Origin: Diaporthe sp. PMI_573
Taxonomy: Eukaryota > Ascomycota > Sordariomycetes > Diaporthales > Diaporthaceae
Direction: 5' to 3'
DNA: 64,000 nucleotides
Assembly: GCA_021399435.1 (NCBI GenBank)
Contig: JAJTUP010000016.1
Location: 248,001-312,000, forward strand
Below the pieces are notes generated by a model. It was not told the origin of the DNA, ran no database searches, and worked only from the letters and a program-made list of their open reading frames with translations. Below, one piece after another: positions 53,552 through 64,000 of this stretch (positions are counted from its first letter, which is position 1; each line of letters begins with the position of its first letter). The translations under genes and the position numbers were made by a program.

Positions 53552-55124
53552 GGTCTTTTGAGCGAAAAGAGATGTGAGAGTAATTCTTTACTGCCTTGTT
53601 CGAGCATTGCGAGAGGGCGTTTGGGGATATCACTTGTCGACCTTTGGCCTTGGCTCTTGTGCAGATGAGCTGGGTCGGTTCTTGGACTATTTATTGCATA
53701 ATGCTAATGTCTTTTTCAACCATCTTCGTTTCCCGACTCTATCTCGATGCTGTTCGTTTGGTGCATGAAGCGTCCCTCCCCCATCTTCTCTCCATTCGCA
53801 TTTCAGTCCTTGTGGATGAAAGGCTACGCGGGCAGTTTTCAATGGTATTCAGCGTGGCCATATACGAAGATGAGCAACGTGTTACTGACAGTGACTAGGC
53901 CCTCTGGACGGGCGTTCTTGAAGATGATTGATTGGACTGTTCTGGTCTGTCTACCACTGCTTATGCGTCATCATCGCTCCGTACCCCTTTCCCAATATGC
54001 TATGCCAGCGAGAATGTGGCGCCACGGCATACAATCGATTCTCTGCGTCCATTGGTCCCCGCTTTTGTCTGACACCCACCACTTCACATTCATCCACAGC
54101 CTTTTCTCCTTTCCCTTCCACTTCTTGACCAGAACGTCCTCGCCTTCACAAACCCACGTACTGCACAGCCGCTGCAACGAGACGAAAGCCCTGCCCTTCA
54201 AGAAGCAATGCAGCCCCGACGGAAGGAGCCACAGCGGACTCCATCCTAAGCCCTTTCCCAAAAGAGTACTTAGTATATGGGAGAGAGGGGGGAGAGGAAG
54301 AATTGCGCGAAAGCAAGAAGACCGAATAAAGAGATGTGAAAACAAGGTCGTGAAGAAAGATGGTGAGAGGAAAAGGCGATGACGAGGGGGTGGCGCAGGG
54401 ATGGAAATCGCATCACGAAAAACCATAGGGAATCGACATTGATGCCTTCACTTCCCAGTCGTCCCGTTTCCATCACCGAAGAAAAAGAAAATGGGAGCTC
54501 CTCCGAGTGGCAACAGGGGCACCGAAGGATGTTGCGCCGGCCAGAAAACAGCTGAAAAGCCCCACGAACTCTGCCATGGCCGGCGACCGCACTCGTTCGC
54601 CCTCTCCCAGCAGCCCAGCCTGCTCCTCGACAACATCCTCGCCGGTCCATCGTCGCAGCAACAGACAAGCTGGCAACCAGACAGCACAGGAGGAAGATCT
54701 TTCTGTGAATATACTAATGATTGGATAACCCGAAACCCTTCCAATCAGTCAAGAACAATTAGTTGCTGAAGTGAAGGGAAATTATGCGAGTTTGGTCATG
54801 TGCGATTCTTTCGGTGTCGTCAGCACCTTCACCAGTCCCACCCCCGTGACAACAAGACAAATCAGTGATCAGACGGGAAGAAAAGGAAGGACAGAGTCTG
54901 CATCATCCATTTACGGCGATGCGGCGACATTTGCCCTGGTCCACATTTTGGTGTCCAATTCTCCAATCCTGCCTCGCAAGATTGGCTGACCACTTGGTCA
55001 CAGGCAATCTGCCGTTCATTAGAAATTCAGGTGGGCATGAGTGTATCAGGACCTGCTGCTTGAGAATGTCAACAGAAGAAGGACGTTGAAAGAGGGGCAG
55101 GGCTAGGTATGTATCACCTACCCT
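53552..55124. other. Gene-free stretch of about 1.6 kb
   Basis: No convincing coding sequence. A purine-rich block lies at 54270-54390. The open frames at 53747-54382 show no codon bias and are likely chance. Confidence 0.45.
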
Positions 55125-55493
55125 TCAGTGACGAGTGTAGCCATGGAGCTGTTGACCAACACCATTCAGGTTGGCGGTTGTGCCGTTGTGAACCGCGCAC
55201 TGGTGCTCGGTCGTGTTGACGCCGGATACAACTGGCATCTCGGCGCCGTGGCCCTGCTGGTGGGCGACGTGTGGGTTGGGGAACTGGTGGTCGACGGCCT
55301 GGATGGTCTTCTTGACCCTCTTGGCCCTACCTCGCTTGCTCTCTTTGCCTGGGACGAAGGTATTCCCCTGCTGGGTTATGTTCCAGAGGAAGGACTGGAC
55401 TCGGTCCTGGGCAAGGCCTGTGTCTCTGCTGCGGTCTATTATCAGCACCAGTGCCTCGATGGGACTACGGAAGCGATGGACGTGCCTGGTCAT
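55125..55493 (-). CDS. Possible small basic protein, unknown
   Basis: A minus-strand frame of 122 aa from ATG to TGA. Codons end mostly in C (GTC, AAC, CAC, ACC, GCC), the pattern of expressed genes in this window. A basic stretch KESKRGRAKRVKKT sits in the middle and the C-terminus is His/Gln/Asn-rich. I recognise no family. The opposite strand is open over the same codons (55128-55517) and would encode a Gly/Val/Leu-rich product; its third-base pattern is weaker, so I prefer the minus strand. A TATATAA element about 280 bp upstream also suits the minus strand, and a first exon may exist near 55746. The start is therefore uncertain. Confidence 0.4.
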   Translation of the reverse strand: MTRHVHRFRSPIEALVLIIDRSRDTGLAQDRVQSFLWNITQQGNTFVPGKESKRGRAKRVKKTIQAVDHQFPNPHVAHQQGHGAEMPVVSGVNTTEHQCAVHNGTTANLNGVGQQLHGYTRH

Positions 55494-56168
55494 GTTGAGG
55501 TGTTGGAGAAGGGGTAGATGTAGTCTGTGATAGGAGTGGGGAGACAGTCTGTCTGCGTTGGCTGTTCCGGGGCGACACAATGGACGAAGAAGACGAGGGG
55601 GACGACGGCGTGGCGGGACAAGGGGCTTGATAGAGGGCTCTCAAGGCAGATCAATATAATATAGGAGAGAAGAATGGATCACACGGAAGACGTAGCTGGT
55701 GCTGATTTCAGTGATGCCGACTGATGCTGAACGGTTCCCAGACATCTTGGGGCAAGACTGGAGACCTTATATATAGCCATCTGGGCAGTCCGCGCTCTAC
55801 CGACGCAGCCTGTTCGCACCACTTATACAGGTCTTCTAGTAGGCACAGAGGCGAGAGGAGTGATGTTGGAAAAAGGAAACAGACACAGGAACCCCGATTA
55901 GACCCGGTGGACTAGAAGACCATCCTCAGATCCAAAAAGACAAAGACGCTTCCCTGACTGGTCGAGAGTCGACAGGCATTTTTGTTGCCTACTTCCTTAC
56001 TCTTTACAAAGCCAAAGTATATTCACTGCGACGAGTCCACACGTCTGGCTGCTCGGTAGGTACCGGTACTGGGGAAATATTGGGGCTGCACGCTGCAGTA
56101 GCGTCATCCGCAGGGGGCAGATGTTTGGGCGTCGGGACCACTCATTCTGGCAGGTTGAGTGGCCCGCG
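55494..56168. other. Putative promoter of the small minus-strand gene; no gene seen
   Basis: Contains the TATA-like element listed separately and AGGTACCGGTACT at 56058-56070. No coding sequence was recognised. Confidence 0.35.
55766..55777 (-). promoter_or_regulatory. TATA-box-like element
   Basis: On the minus strand this reads CTATATATAAGG, in the right orientation to serve the putative gene at 55125-55493. The call rests on the motif alone. Confidence 0.3.
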
Positions 56169-56344
56169 GCGTCGAGGTGGGCAAGCTTGTGGTACCCCCC
56201 ATCTTGGGGGGGTCTGGGTGGTCAGGAATGCGGTGCGTCTAGGGCATGTTGGCAGGTGCGTCGAGGTGGGCAAGCTTGTGGTACCCCCCATCTTGGGGAT
56301 CTGGGTGGCCAGGAATGCGGTGCGTCTAGGGCATGTTGGCAGGT
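56169..56344 (+). repeat. Tandem duplication of 89 and 87 bp
   Basis: Two head-to-tail copies starting with GCGTCGAGGTGGGCAAGC at 56169 and 56258. They differ by a 2-bp length change in a G run and one or two base changes, so the duplication is recent. Confidence 0.93.
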
Positions 56345-57765
56345 GCGGCTAGGTTGTCGACTCATCTGAACCCGGCCGCCCGCTGGCAAGTCTTGTCCTG
56401 TATCACTCGAAAAGGGAACAGGAGCACACCGTCAGGTCAGCGCCAGGGCATGAGGGCCATGGGGATCCCAAATCCCATGAACCCCCCGAGCCAGGATTTC
56501 ATCATCAGCTGCTCCGTGATTGGAGATGGTGGGCCCATTCAGTCCCAGGCAGAACACAGCGGCATAGATCTTCCGAGGACGACAGCAAGGCGATATCTAC
56601 ACAAACGTGGCGGAAGGAAGAAAAGCCAGGGCCAATACAAAAGTTTGTATGGACATCGTGAAAAATATCAGACTACTCCAAGTGCCTGAAGTAGCAATCA
56701 CAACATGAAGTAAATTTCGAAAGGCTGCTCGAGTGTGCCTTGCGAGGGGATTTGTCACCTGGTATAATGAAGCTGCACCCAGTAAGAATGCAAGCTCACT
56801 TCACAGGACGGAGTAAGTACAATCACGTGAGGCACTTGAGCAGTGACGGCACGTACTGCCAGCACGGTTCCACAACGTGGATCTGGAGGTGAAGTCCCGG
56901 GAGAGGGCGCCGTCTTCGCGTGATGAAGCTCCACGTCCCAGGGTGGAGGGAATGAGCCAAATTTCGTGACGGCGGGGGTAACGTACCCGGATGGGTTAGT
57001 TTGGAAAGCCAGCACGCCCGGGCATTTTGACCTGGCCTCGCAGGTGTCGGCGAGGGGCTGTGCCAGGATGTGTGCTGGTCCGCCCGACCAACTCTCCATT
57101 TCCATTTCCAGATGCGCAGGCTGGGATGTGGAGGGTGTGGAGGGGGACTCCCTCCCGCAGACGCAGACGTCAGCGTAGACGCTGGGACCCAGCCGGTGGG
57201 TCTACAGTGAGATGTCGGCGAACCGCCGCATTCTGCATCAGTAGACCTGGGCTGTCATGATTTCCCCACCCGACGACGACGGCGGCATCACCAACATCAC
57301 ATCATCCCGCCCCCCCGACGACCACCCTGTGTAAGCCGAGAGTTGACAACAGGGATCATCTCCGCACAATAGATTTGTACAGGGTTCCTCGGTAAGATCG
57401 TCTAGAATATTGACACCCGAGATTGAGCCAAAGGGGAAAGTAGTGATACTACGACCACATTCCGGAGGAAAATATCTTCCTTTCGGAAAGATCCAGGCAA
57501 ACTACTGTCATTTATTCGCAACACCATGCTGCAAGCCACATACAGGACAGGCTGCCTCTGCCTGTTTGAAGGGAACTAAGACCCCTGGGCCAGCCTGCCC
57601 GACCTGTGGACCCCTGCGGCTGCTACACAGATCGGGGCCCCACCGTGGATGTCAGGTACCCAGGTACCCAGGTACCCCGTACCCTGTCTCACCTGAGCTC
57701 ATATGAGGCAAGGCATTGTTTGCCGGTGGCCAGTAAGGTAAACCAGCCAGTAGAGTGACAATCAT
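56345..57765. other. Gene-poor stretch
   Basis: No coding sequence recognised. It contains three overlapping GGTACC units at 57655-57677. Confidence 0.45.
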
Positions 57766-58065
57766 CTGACTGCCGTGTAAGTGACGATGCGGGAACGGCT
57801 GGGGTTCATTTCGCCGAGGCATCTCCGCTGTCGAGCCTGCCGCTCCCAATGGTTATGAGACCAGTCCCATGGGCGTGAAAATGCTCATTTGGTGGGAACT
57901 TGGTGGCGAACATGATACACGGCGCAGCATCAACGGGGCCGGTAGAGGTTGCCTCGCAGGTAACGACACGGTCTCACCTGCAAAATGCCCGAAGTCTTCA
58001 AGGTCTGATTTCATCGTGCACGCGGCCTCGGGCAACCGAACGCTGGGGTCAAGCGTTGGTCAACC
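57766..58065 (+). repeat. Dispersed repeat, copy A
   Basis: About 300 bp sharing long similar blocks with 63201-63515, in the same orientation. Both copies begin with CTGACTGCCGTG and contain CGCCGAGGCATCTCCGCTGT. They end with CGCTGGGGTCAAGCGT. The copies differ by many substitutions and small indels, so the duplication is old. No coding capacity or terminal repeats were recognised. Confidence 0.85.
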
Positions 58066-61000
58066 AGACGCTGCGACTGGTGCAGTTAACAAGTTGTCGA
58101 GATTGTGCGGACGCCACAGGCCCCCGAAGTTTCAACACAGGGGTGATGGCCACCGGATGCACCCCCCTTGTCCGCCCGCATGCAGGTGCCACAGCCGCTT
58201 GGTGCCTCCCTGGGTGCATGATTGCTCACAGCATGCTGGCATCTCGAAGAACCATCTTGTCCTGTCCTGTCCAGGTCAGGTCAATCTGTCCTGGGCTTGC
58301 CTTCGGGCGTATCTAAGGTGTGACAGAGATCTGAGCCTGACATGATGCGTCAGGGGCGACCGGGGGGAACGGACAGGACAACCCCCAGGCCTCAAAGTTC
58401 CAATTAAATCTTGATCCCCGCGGGACAATGCCTTCCTGAGTCCTTGGCCCATGAAGCCGCCTGGTAGACGGTCTCGGTGAGCAGACCACCAGGTTGGTGG
58501 GCTGTTGGGGCCGTCGATGCCAAGTGGTTTTGGACGGGGTGCAAATGGACGACTCCGTCTCCAGAGACTATTCCCCTCCTGTCTAGCTGCTTGCTTGATG
58601 ACCCTCCCACGCGCGATGAGTCTTTGGCCGCATCACAAACTGTAATCAGCAAGAGAAAGCTTGCTTAGCAACCTACCTTGCATCCATTACACACCAAATA
58701 GCACAGTTTCAAAGTGCCTTGATATAGCTCAGGCGAGACCGTGAGCGTGGCCTGCAATTCGATGGCACGCCTCCGAGGTTGGACAACGCCTGCATTGTCG
58801 CACACGGCCAGAATCAAGATCAATCTGGAAAGATTAGTCGACAATCTTTTATGGATGACCAATATGATTCGCCGCGCCAACGACGTGTCCTATGCGCCTG
58901 TGCACGCGATGTCAGGTCGAGCCGCCCTGGCTCCTGCAGCTGCCTGGCCGAGACAGCTTTGTCTTCAGCTCGCTTGGGAGCTTCAGCTTAAACAACAAAG
59001 TATTTCTCTGTGCTGTTAGGAATGATAGGTGCTTGGCCTACAGAGTGTCAAGAGATAGCTATGTTTGTAGTAAGTTGATATCCTCCGTGACGTGAGGGAA
59101 AACAGCTAGCTGCATCTAGCCCAAATGGAGTTGAAGCAGGCCGGGGGGGTAAACAGAGGTCTGTCGATGGCCAAGGGTGGACCTGGAATGACGGATCGTC
59201 AGGCTGGGGGGGCATCACAGGGGCCGAGAAGGCGGAACAATTTACACTAGCTGCCATTTGCGCTTCGGCAATCTGGGTCAATAATTCTTCAGTTGCAACG
59301 ACCCTGTAGTGCACCTCGCCCTATGGCGTTTAAGACCCGCGCTTTTCTCTGACGTCTGATATAGGGCCCCCAGTCGCATTATACCCCATCCTCCGGGGCA
59401 GCACAACGGAAGCTCGGGCTGTCACGATCGATGCTGGGACACCTGTTCACCATGCCAACCCTGGTCTCCGCCTGCAGGTGGGAGTGGGCCCCGTGTCTCC
59501 GCCTCCCCCCGGGGCCGTCTTGTCTGGCAGGGCTCTTGTTTCGATCGTCCGGATTCTTCAACCAATGTGTGCGTACCTGTGCCCGAGTACATACTACATG
59601 CAGTACAGCACGGCACAGGACAGCACAGGCGGCGATCCGTCTTGCAGGGATGCTGCCACCATGGGTGCGGCAACCTATGTAGATGGGCCTTGCCATCAAT
59701 GATGCCCTGGGGGATGCCCTGGGGTCGCCCAAATCCACCACCTGCATCTCGCCTTCGGCCAAGCAGTACTTGTAGGTATTGTCTGGGGCCGAGGGGGAGG
59801 AGGACGGACGGCAGTCTCGGCGCCGAAGCGAGTGCATTGCGGGCCCGTCTCGAGCTTGGATCCTTGCACGGTCGACATCTGGAGGCGCGGGATTTCAGGA
59901 CCATTATTAGGTCAACGCAGTCCCGTGGGAAGGGAACAGAGGCAGACTCTGAAGGTCCCATGAAGACGTGTCGAAGACGGCAAGTCACACTGCCAAAAGG
60001 CCACCCAACAGCAGATTTGCAGCGGGCCGGTTGTACAAGGGTATGTTCAGCGAATGCCACATGAACCCCGTGACTGGCCAACCGTGCCCATCCAAAACAA
60101 AAAAGCTCACCGCTGGGGAATATCGATGCATGTCCACATCCTCAAGCCTCAGTCTTGCCTTATTTGCGTCGGACTGCCATGTTCACCGGCACGGCCATCC
60201 CGATCGTTGGAAGGGCCTAGTCAATAGATGCATATGAATGCACTCCTCATGACACCCTCGGGTGGCTGTTGCCTTGATGGATTCCATGTGGGCCACTTCA
60301 GAAGAGGTAGTACTTGACTGCCAAGTGCAAGGCCACGGCAGCAAGTTGAGGGAGTCCACGAAGCCCGACTATACTTAATCTCGGAACAGTATTGCGTTAC
60401 AGACGCCACAAACCAGGAGGCTCCAAGATCTGATGCTTAAGAGCGCTAGCTTGTTTTGCACGGACCTCACTGGCTGATCTGGCAGAGTGCTTGGTAGCGC
60501 AACATCGTCATACCCGGGCAACCGGGGAGCGCTTCATTTGGAAAAGCCCCAGATGCAAGGCATTTCTAAGCGCGTCTGTTTCGAGACTCGAGGTTGTGAT
60601 TCGACCGGAGCTGAATGTGGGGGGAGGGTTGATCTGATGAAGAAGCTGACGGACGGCACGCCGGTCAGAGTGCTATAATTACCTTGGGAATCGCTGAGAC
60701 GCCCCTTTCTTGACGGCGGCGAGGGCACGCCGTTCAGATTTCGACGCGCGGGGATCGCCCTTTGCCTGCTGTGCCCGTTACGTGGGCCGGCCTGTGAAGT
60801 CGCACGTGCGAACACAACGAACAAAGGCCTAGAGCGGCCATACACGATGGCATAATCCTCCATGTATGCCTATACCACCGTGACGTATTATAGAAAAACT
60901 TATTAAGCTCCGTAAGGGAGGTCGCCGTCTGCCCCCTGCCCCTGCCCCTGCCCCTGCCCTGCGGCAATGTTGGCTGGGCTGTTTTGCGCGCATGTATACC

Positions 61001-63200
61001 CACTTTTAACCTTGTCTGCTCGGCCAAAGGACTCATCCGCTGGCCTCATACCGTCTGCGTGGTTGCCTTATTCCGGCCAGACGCTCGCCGAGCGGGATGA
61101 GGAAGTTTCCAGTTGCACTGCCGGGGCCATTTGGACGCTAGGAAGTTGGCTAATGTTCGTTTCGTACAACATAGAAGCATTCGTGACCGTGGCCTGTCCA
61201 AGCCTTTTGCCAAGCACGGCCAAGGTGCTAACACTACATTAACCAACAACGCAGGTGTCAAAGTACCGTTTTAGGGAGGCAGAACGACAATCCGTCCCTT
61301 CACAGGCGATGAGAAATATGAGCTGGGCCTCGCATGCAACGCCTCATTAGTGTGGTGGGTCAGGGCGAGGCGGAGGATTCCTTTTTGCGGGTGGTCTGGA
61401 ATCCTGGAGAGCCTGGAGAGGAAGAAATGGTCTCGTCTGGGGTGAATATGGCTAGGGGATCCAGCAAGAAGGAAGGTTCAGGTTCAGGCCCGTCACATGC
61501 AAACACGCCCGATGCGTGATCAATCTTCTGGTCTTCATCGATTACAACCGCAGCGATTCTGACATTGCGACCATGTCTTGGATCGCATTTATTGAAAAAG
61601 TTTACTTTCGGGAATACAACCACAATGCGTTCCTACCATTGCTCGGGCAAAATTGCAAGTACAGTCAGTCAGTCACCTACGGTCAGCTCAGAAATATTCC
61701 TCCAGGTGTAATTCCTCGTGAAAAGGTAAATAGTTGGTTATTCAATCTTCTGTAAAGTTGTCCTCTTCTTATTCGGAGGACCATCAAAACAGCGGCCGTG
61801 CATGCCTTGCTAGAATGTGCTGTGGCGCTTCAATGTGAAAGGCGGGCGCCGTCTCTTTCGCGACTTGCCTACCAGGGGGGTGGTCATTCCAGGTATTTTC
61901 GGGCCCAACTTGGTGAGCTGCTTGGCTAGGATGGCGTGGAAGGAGAAGGCCCTGCCCTGGTGGCGGACGGGTTGGCCCACCCAATCATAGGCCAGAACCG
62001 AGTGCTCGGAACTGCAGGAAGTCGTTAATTCCCCGCTTGAATCATTCTGTATTCCTCAAGGAGAGGCAGTTATGCCGAACTAGGTATTTGAGTACCCTCA
62101 AGACACCAGCGAACAAAATGCATCCAGCAGTTTGGGCAATGCAGAGCCAAAAAGCCCCGAGTGAGAAGCGGGGACTACCTGCGATGGGTCTCCCCGTGGG
62201 CGACTTACACGGGGAAAAACAGGGGTCATCCCTGAGTAGTCCATAAGGTTCGCGTCAGGGATCATTGAACCTAACATTCCAGTCTGATACACCCAGGAAA
62301 TATCCTCCTATTCGTAAGAGAAAGGGGTCTGATTACATATGAGAGAAGAGATTCATAATGGCCATATGTGCACGTTCTTCATACAGGAGGATGCCGGGGT
62401 ACGGGCCTCTGGGATATGGGAGGCCAAGACAGTGTGATTTGGGCGGTCCGGCCACTGCACGTTACACTGCAGCAAGAGACCGAACCTAGAAGGATGTGTT
62501 GTAGTGGATCAGTTCTTTCTAGCCTCTGTGCGTGCGTCCGAGATCATCCAGCCGGTAGCCGACCTGCCCTGCAGGGAACGAGGGGTGGGATAATCCGGAT
62601 CGTGGTTGGACGAGAGCATCTGCAAGGCACCTTGTTCTGGGATCGATGCAGCGTCAAACGAGGATGTCATCGCGGAGCAATCGGTCAAGCCGATTCTTAC
62701 GCCGGCGGTGCAAAGCAAGGACAATTGGTGCGATGCAGTGTCTTTGCGGCGCGGTGAGTTGCATCGGAGTGCGAAGCGATGCGTTGCGCTGCGCTGCGCT
62801 GCGATGGGGGCGCAGTAGTATGCAGCGTGTGGTCACGAGTAAATCATTCCATCCAAAGGTGTCCGAGGTGGTTGGCGAGTTCCAGCCAAATCCTGAGCCT
62901 CATCTTCAGCCGTTGCCCATGCCATGAAATCGTACATCATCCTGAGCGGGCGCGATATGTAGCGATGCTGCTGCTGCCTACAGCGGGGTCGTGGAGGCAC
63001 GAATGCATCCAATCATAGGTAAACAGGCGTTGGGTATGATGTGTCGTGCATGTCTCTCCTGGCATGTAAGATCGACTCCCGGCCCGCGCAGCCACGAGGC
63101 TGCACAGATGTGCAGAGCTTCGATCGTCCCGGGCGTCACATTCAGTACCCATGCGCGGCCCCTCAGCCAAGCCAACCCACCTTTTGTTTGTGTGAACCAG
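58066..63200. other. Gene-poor stretch of about 5 kb
   Basis: Long accidental frames occur (for example 59422-60081 on the minus strand), but they lack consistent codon bias, splice support and family similarity. Small local direct repeats are present, such as GATGCCCTGGG twice at 59700-59722 and GCTGCGCTGCGCTGCG at 62788-62803. No transposase or reverse transcriptase motif was recognised. Confidence 0.45.
60932..60961 (+). repeat. CCCCTG microsatellite
   Basis: About four to five units of the hexamer CCCCTG with an imperfect last unit. Confidence 0.9.
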
Positions 63201-63515
63201 CTGACTGCCGTGCGCATCGCAGGTGCAGGAACGGTTGGGGGCCATGTCGCCGAGGCATCTCCGCTGTCGTGTCCGCTGCTCCCAAGATTCTGAGACCGGT
63301 CCCAGGGGTGTGAAAGTGCCGGCTTGATATCTAGGGCTTTTGTGGCGATCATGTTCGATGAATTACAGAATAGAATTAAAGGGCGCCACTAGAGGCGGCC
63401 TCAGACGCAACGACACGATCTCACCTGCGAATGTCCCAAGTCTTCAGCGTCTGAGTCCTCCTGCTGATGGCCTTGGCTCTTGGGTAATGGTACGCTGGGG
63501 TCAAGCGTAGTTAAT
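63201..63515 (+). repeat. Dispersed repeat, copy B
   Basis: Second, diverged copy of the element at 57766-58065, in direct orientation and about 5.4 kb away. The middle part carries extra bases that account for its greater length. Confidence 0.85.
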
Positions 63516-63800
63516 TATAGGGGCTTAGAATGCCCACTTACACAACCCTTGAATAGTCTTCATCTGTCTCTTGGTGGCCCAAATCGAGCAGGAGCAGGCC
63601 AGGGGCAAATAGTTGTGTCTCGGTAGGCAGGGACGAATAAATTATACTATGGGTATGGGACATTCAACGGTGACCAGGTGGTTATCGACCTGCAGCAATC
63701 TCAGTCCAGTCAGCACTCGCCAGTCCCATAAGTCCCTGGAATCATTCAGTCCTTGGATGCCTACCCGCGCCCTACGTCTTCTGCAGGGGTTTACAGACAT
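63516..63800. other. Spacer before the terminal array
   Basis: No gene or repeat recognised. Confidence 0.4.
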
Positions 63801-64000
63801 CATTTGATGTTCCCAGGTGCTTGCATTAGGCTTATACCACATTTGATGTTCCTGGGTGCTTGCATTAGGCCTAAACATCATTTGGTGTTCCCGGGTGCTT
63901 GCATTAGGCTTAACCATCATTTGATGTCCCGGGTGCGTGCATTAGGCTTAACCATCATTTGATGTCCCAGGTGCTTGTATTAGACTCATACCATATTTGA
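63801..64000 (+). repeat. 39-bp tandem array running off the window end
   Basis: Five units starting CATTTGATGT at 63801, 63840, 63879, 63918 and 63956, plus the first bases of a sixth. Units are 39 bp except the fourth at 38 bp. The first three units keep one reading frame with the 13-residue theme HLMFPGACIRL, which the 38-bp unit breaks. The array may continue beyond the window. Confidence 0.95.

Noticed and set aside
53747..54382. 211-codon plus-strand frame
   Set aside because: Cys/Phe/Ser-rich then Lys/Arg-rich, without codon bias or homology; probably DLT1 downstream sequence.
59422..60081. 219-codon minus-strand frame
   Set aside because: Arg/Pro/Gly-rich product typical of chance frames in GC-rich DNA; no domain or splice support.

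Overview
The window is nuclear DNA of a filamentous ascomycete, most likely a Sordariomycete. Its genes carry short introns of about 50-120 bp with GT-AG ends and CTAAC/CTGAC-like branch sites. Codons end mostly in C or G, and both HET-domain and PTH11-type families are present. I cannot name the genus. No rRNA gene, tRNA gene or CRISPR array was recognised.

The first ~20.5 kb is accessory in character. It holds a LaeA-like methyltransferase (921-1963), a relic of a GPI-anchored surface protein, a relic of an oxidoreductase NAD-binding domain, a secreted FAD-linked oxidase of the berberine-bridge/oligosaccharide-oxidase type (5267-6790) and a secreted GH32 fructan hydrolase (7692-9736). It also holds an alpha/beta-hydrolase decayed by frameshifts, a complete histidinol-phosphate aminotransferase (13854-15280), a frameshifted PTH11-like seven-helix receptor and a HET-domain gene (18560-20506). 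Intergenic stretches here are long.

From 21.2 to 53.6 kb the window is mainly conserved housekeeping: ARP3 (actin branching), a threonine aspartase, TFB4 (TFIIH), an UNC-45/She4 myosin chaperone, a gamma-glutamyltranspeptidase, TRM2 (tRNA m5U54), ALG11 (N-glycan assembly), COX18 (mitochondrial insertase), a Pep12-like Qa-SNARE, NDC1 (nuclear pore/spindle pole body) and DLT1. A second HET gene (33688-35609) interrupts this block. Several neighbours are divergent pairs sharing an intergenic region of about 0.5-1.7 kb. These genes serve separate cell functions and do not form a pathway.

The last ~10 kb (53.6-64 kb) is gene-poor. I see one plausible small gene (55125-55493) and several repeats: an 89/87-bp tandem duplication, two diverged ~300-bp direct copies 5.4 kb apart, a CCCCTG microsatellite, and a 39-bp tandem array that runs off the window end. 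A separate 15-bp minisatellite of about 30 units lies at 48.4-48.8 kb.

I found no clearly new multi-gene system. The strongest leads are the loss of the flavin-linking cysteine in the oxidase, a probable 4-nt first coding exon in the transpeptidase, the repeat families, and the clustering of decayed genes in the accessory arm. Exon boundaries were placed by eye from splice signals, reading phase and family conservation.
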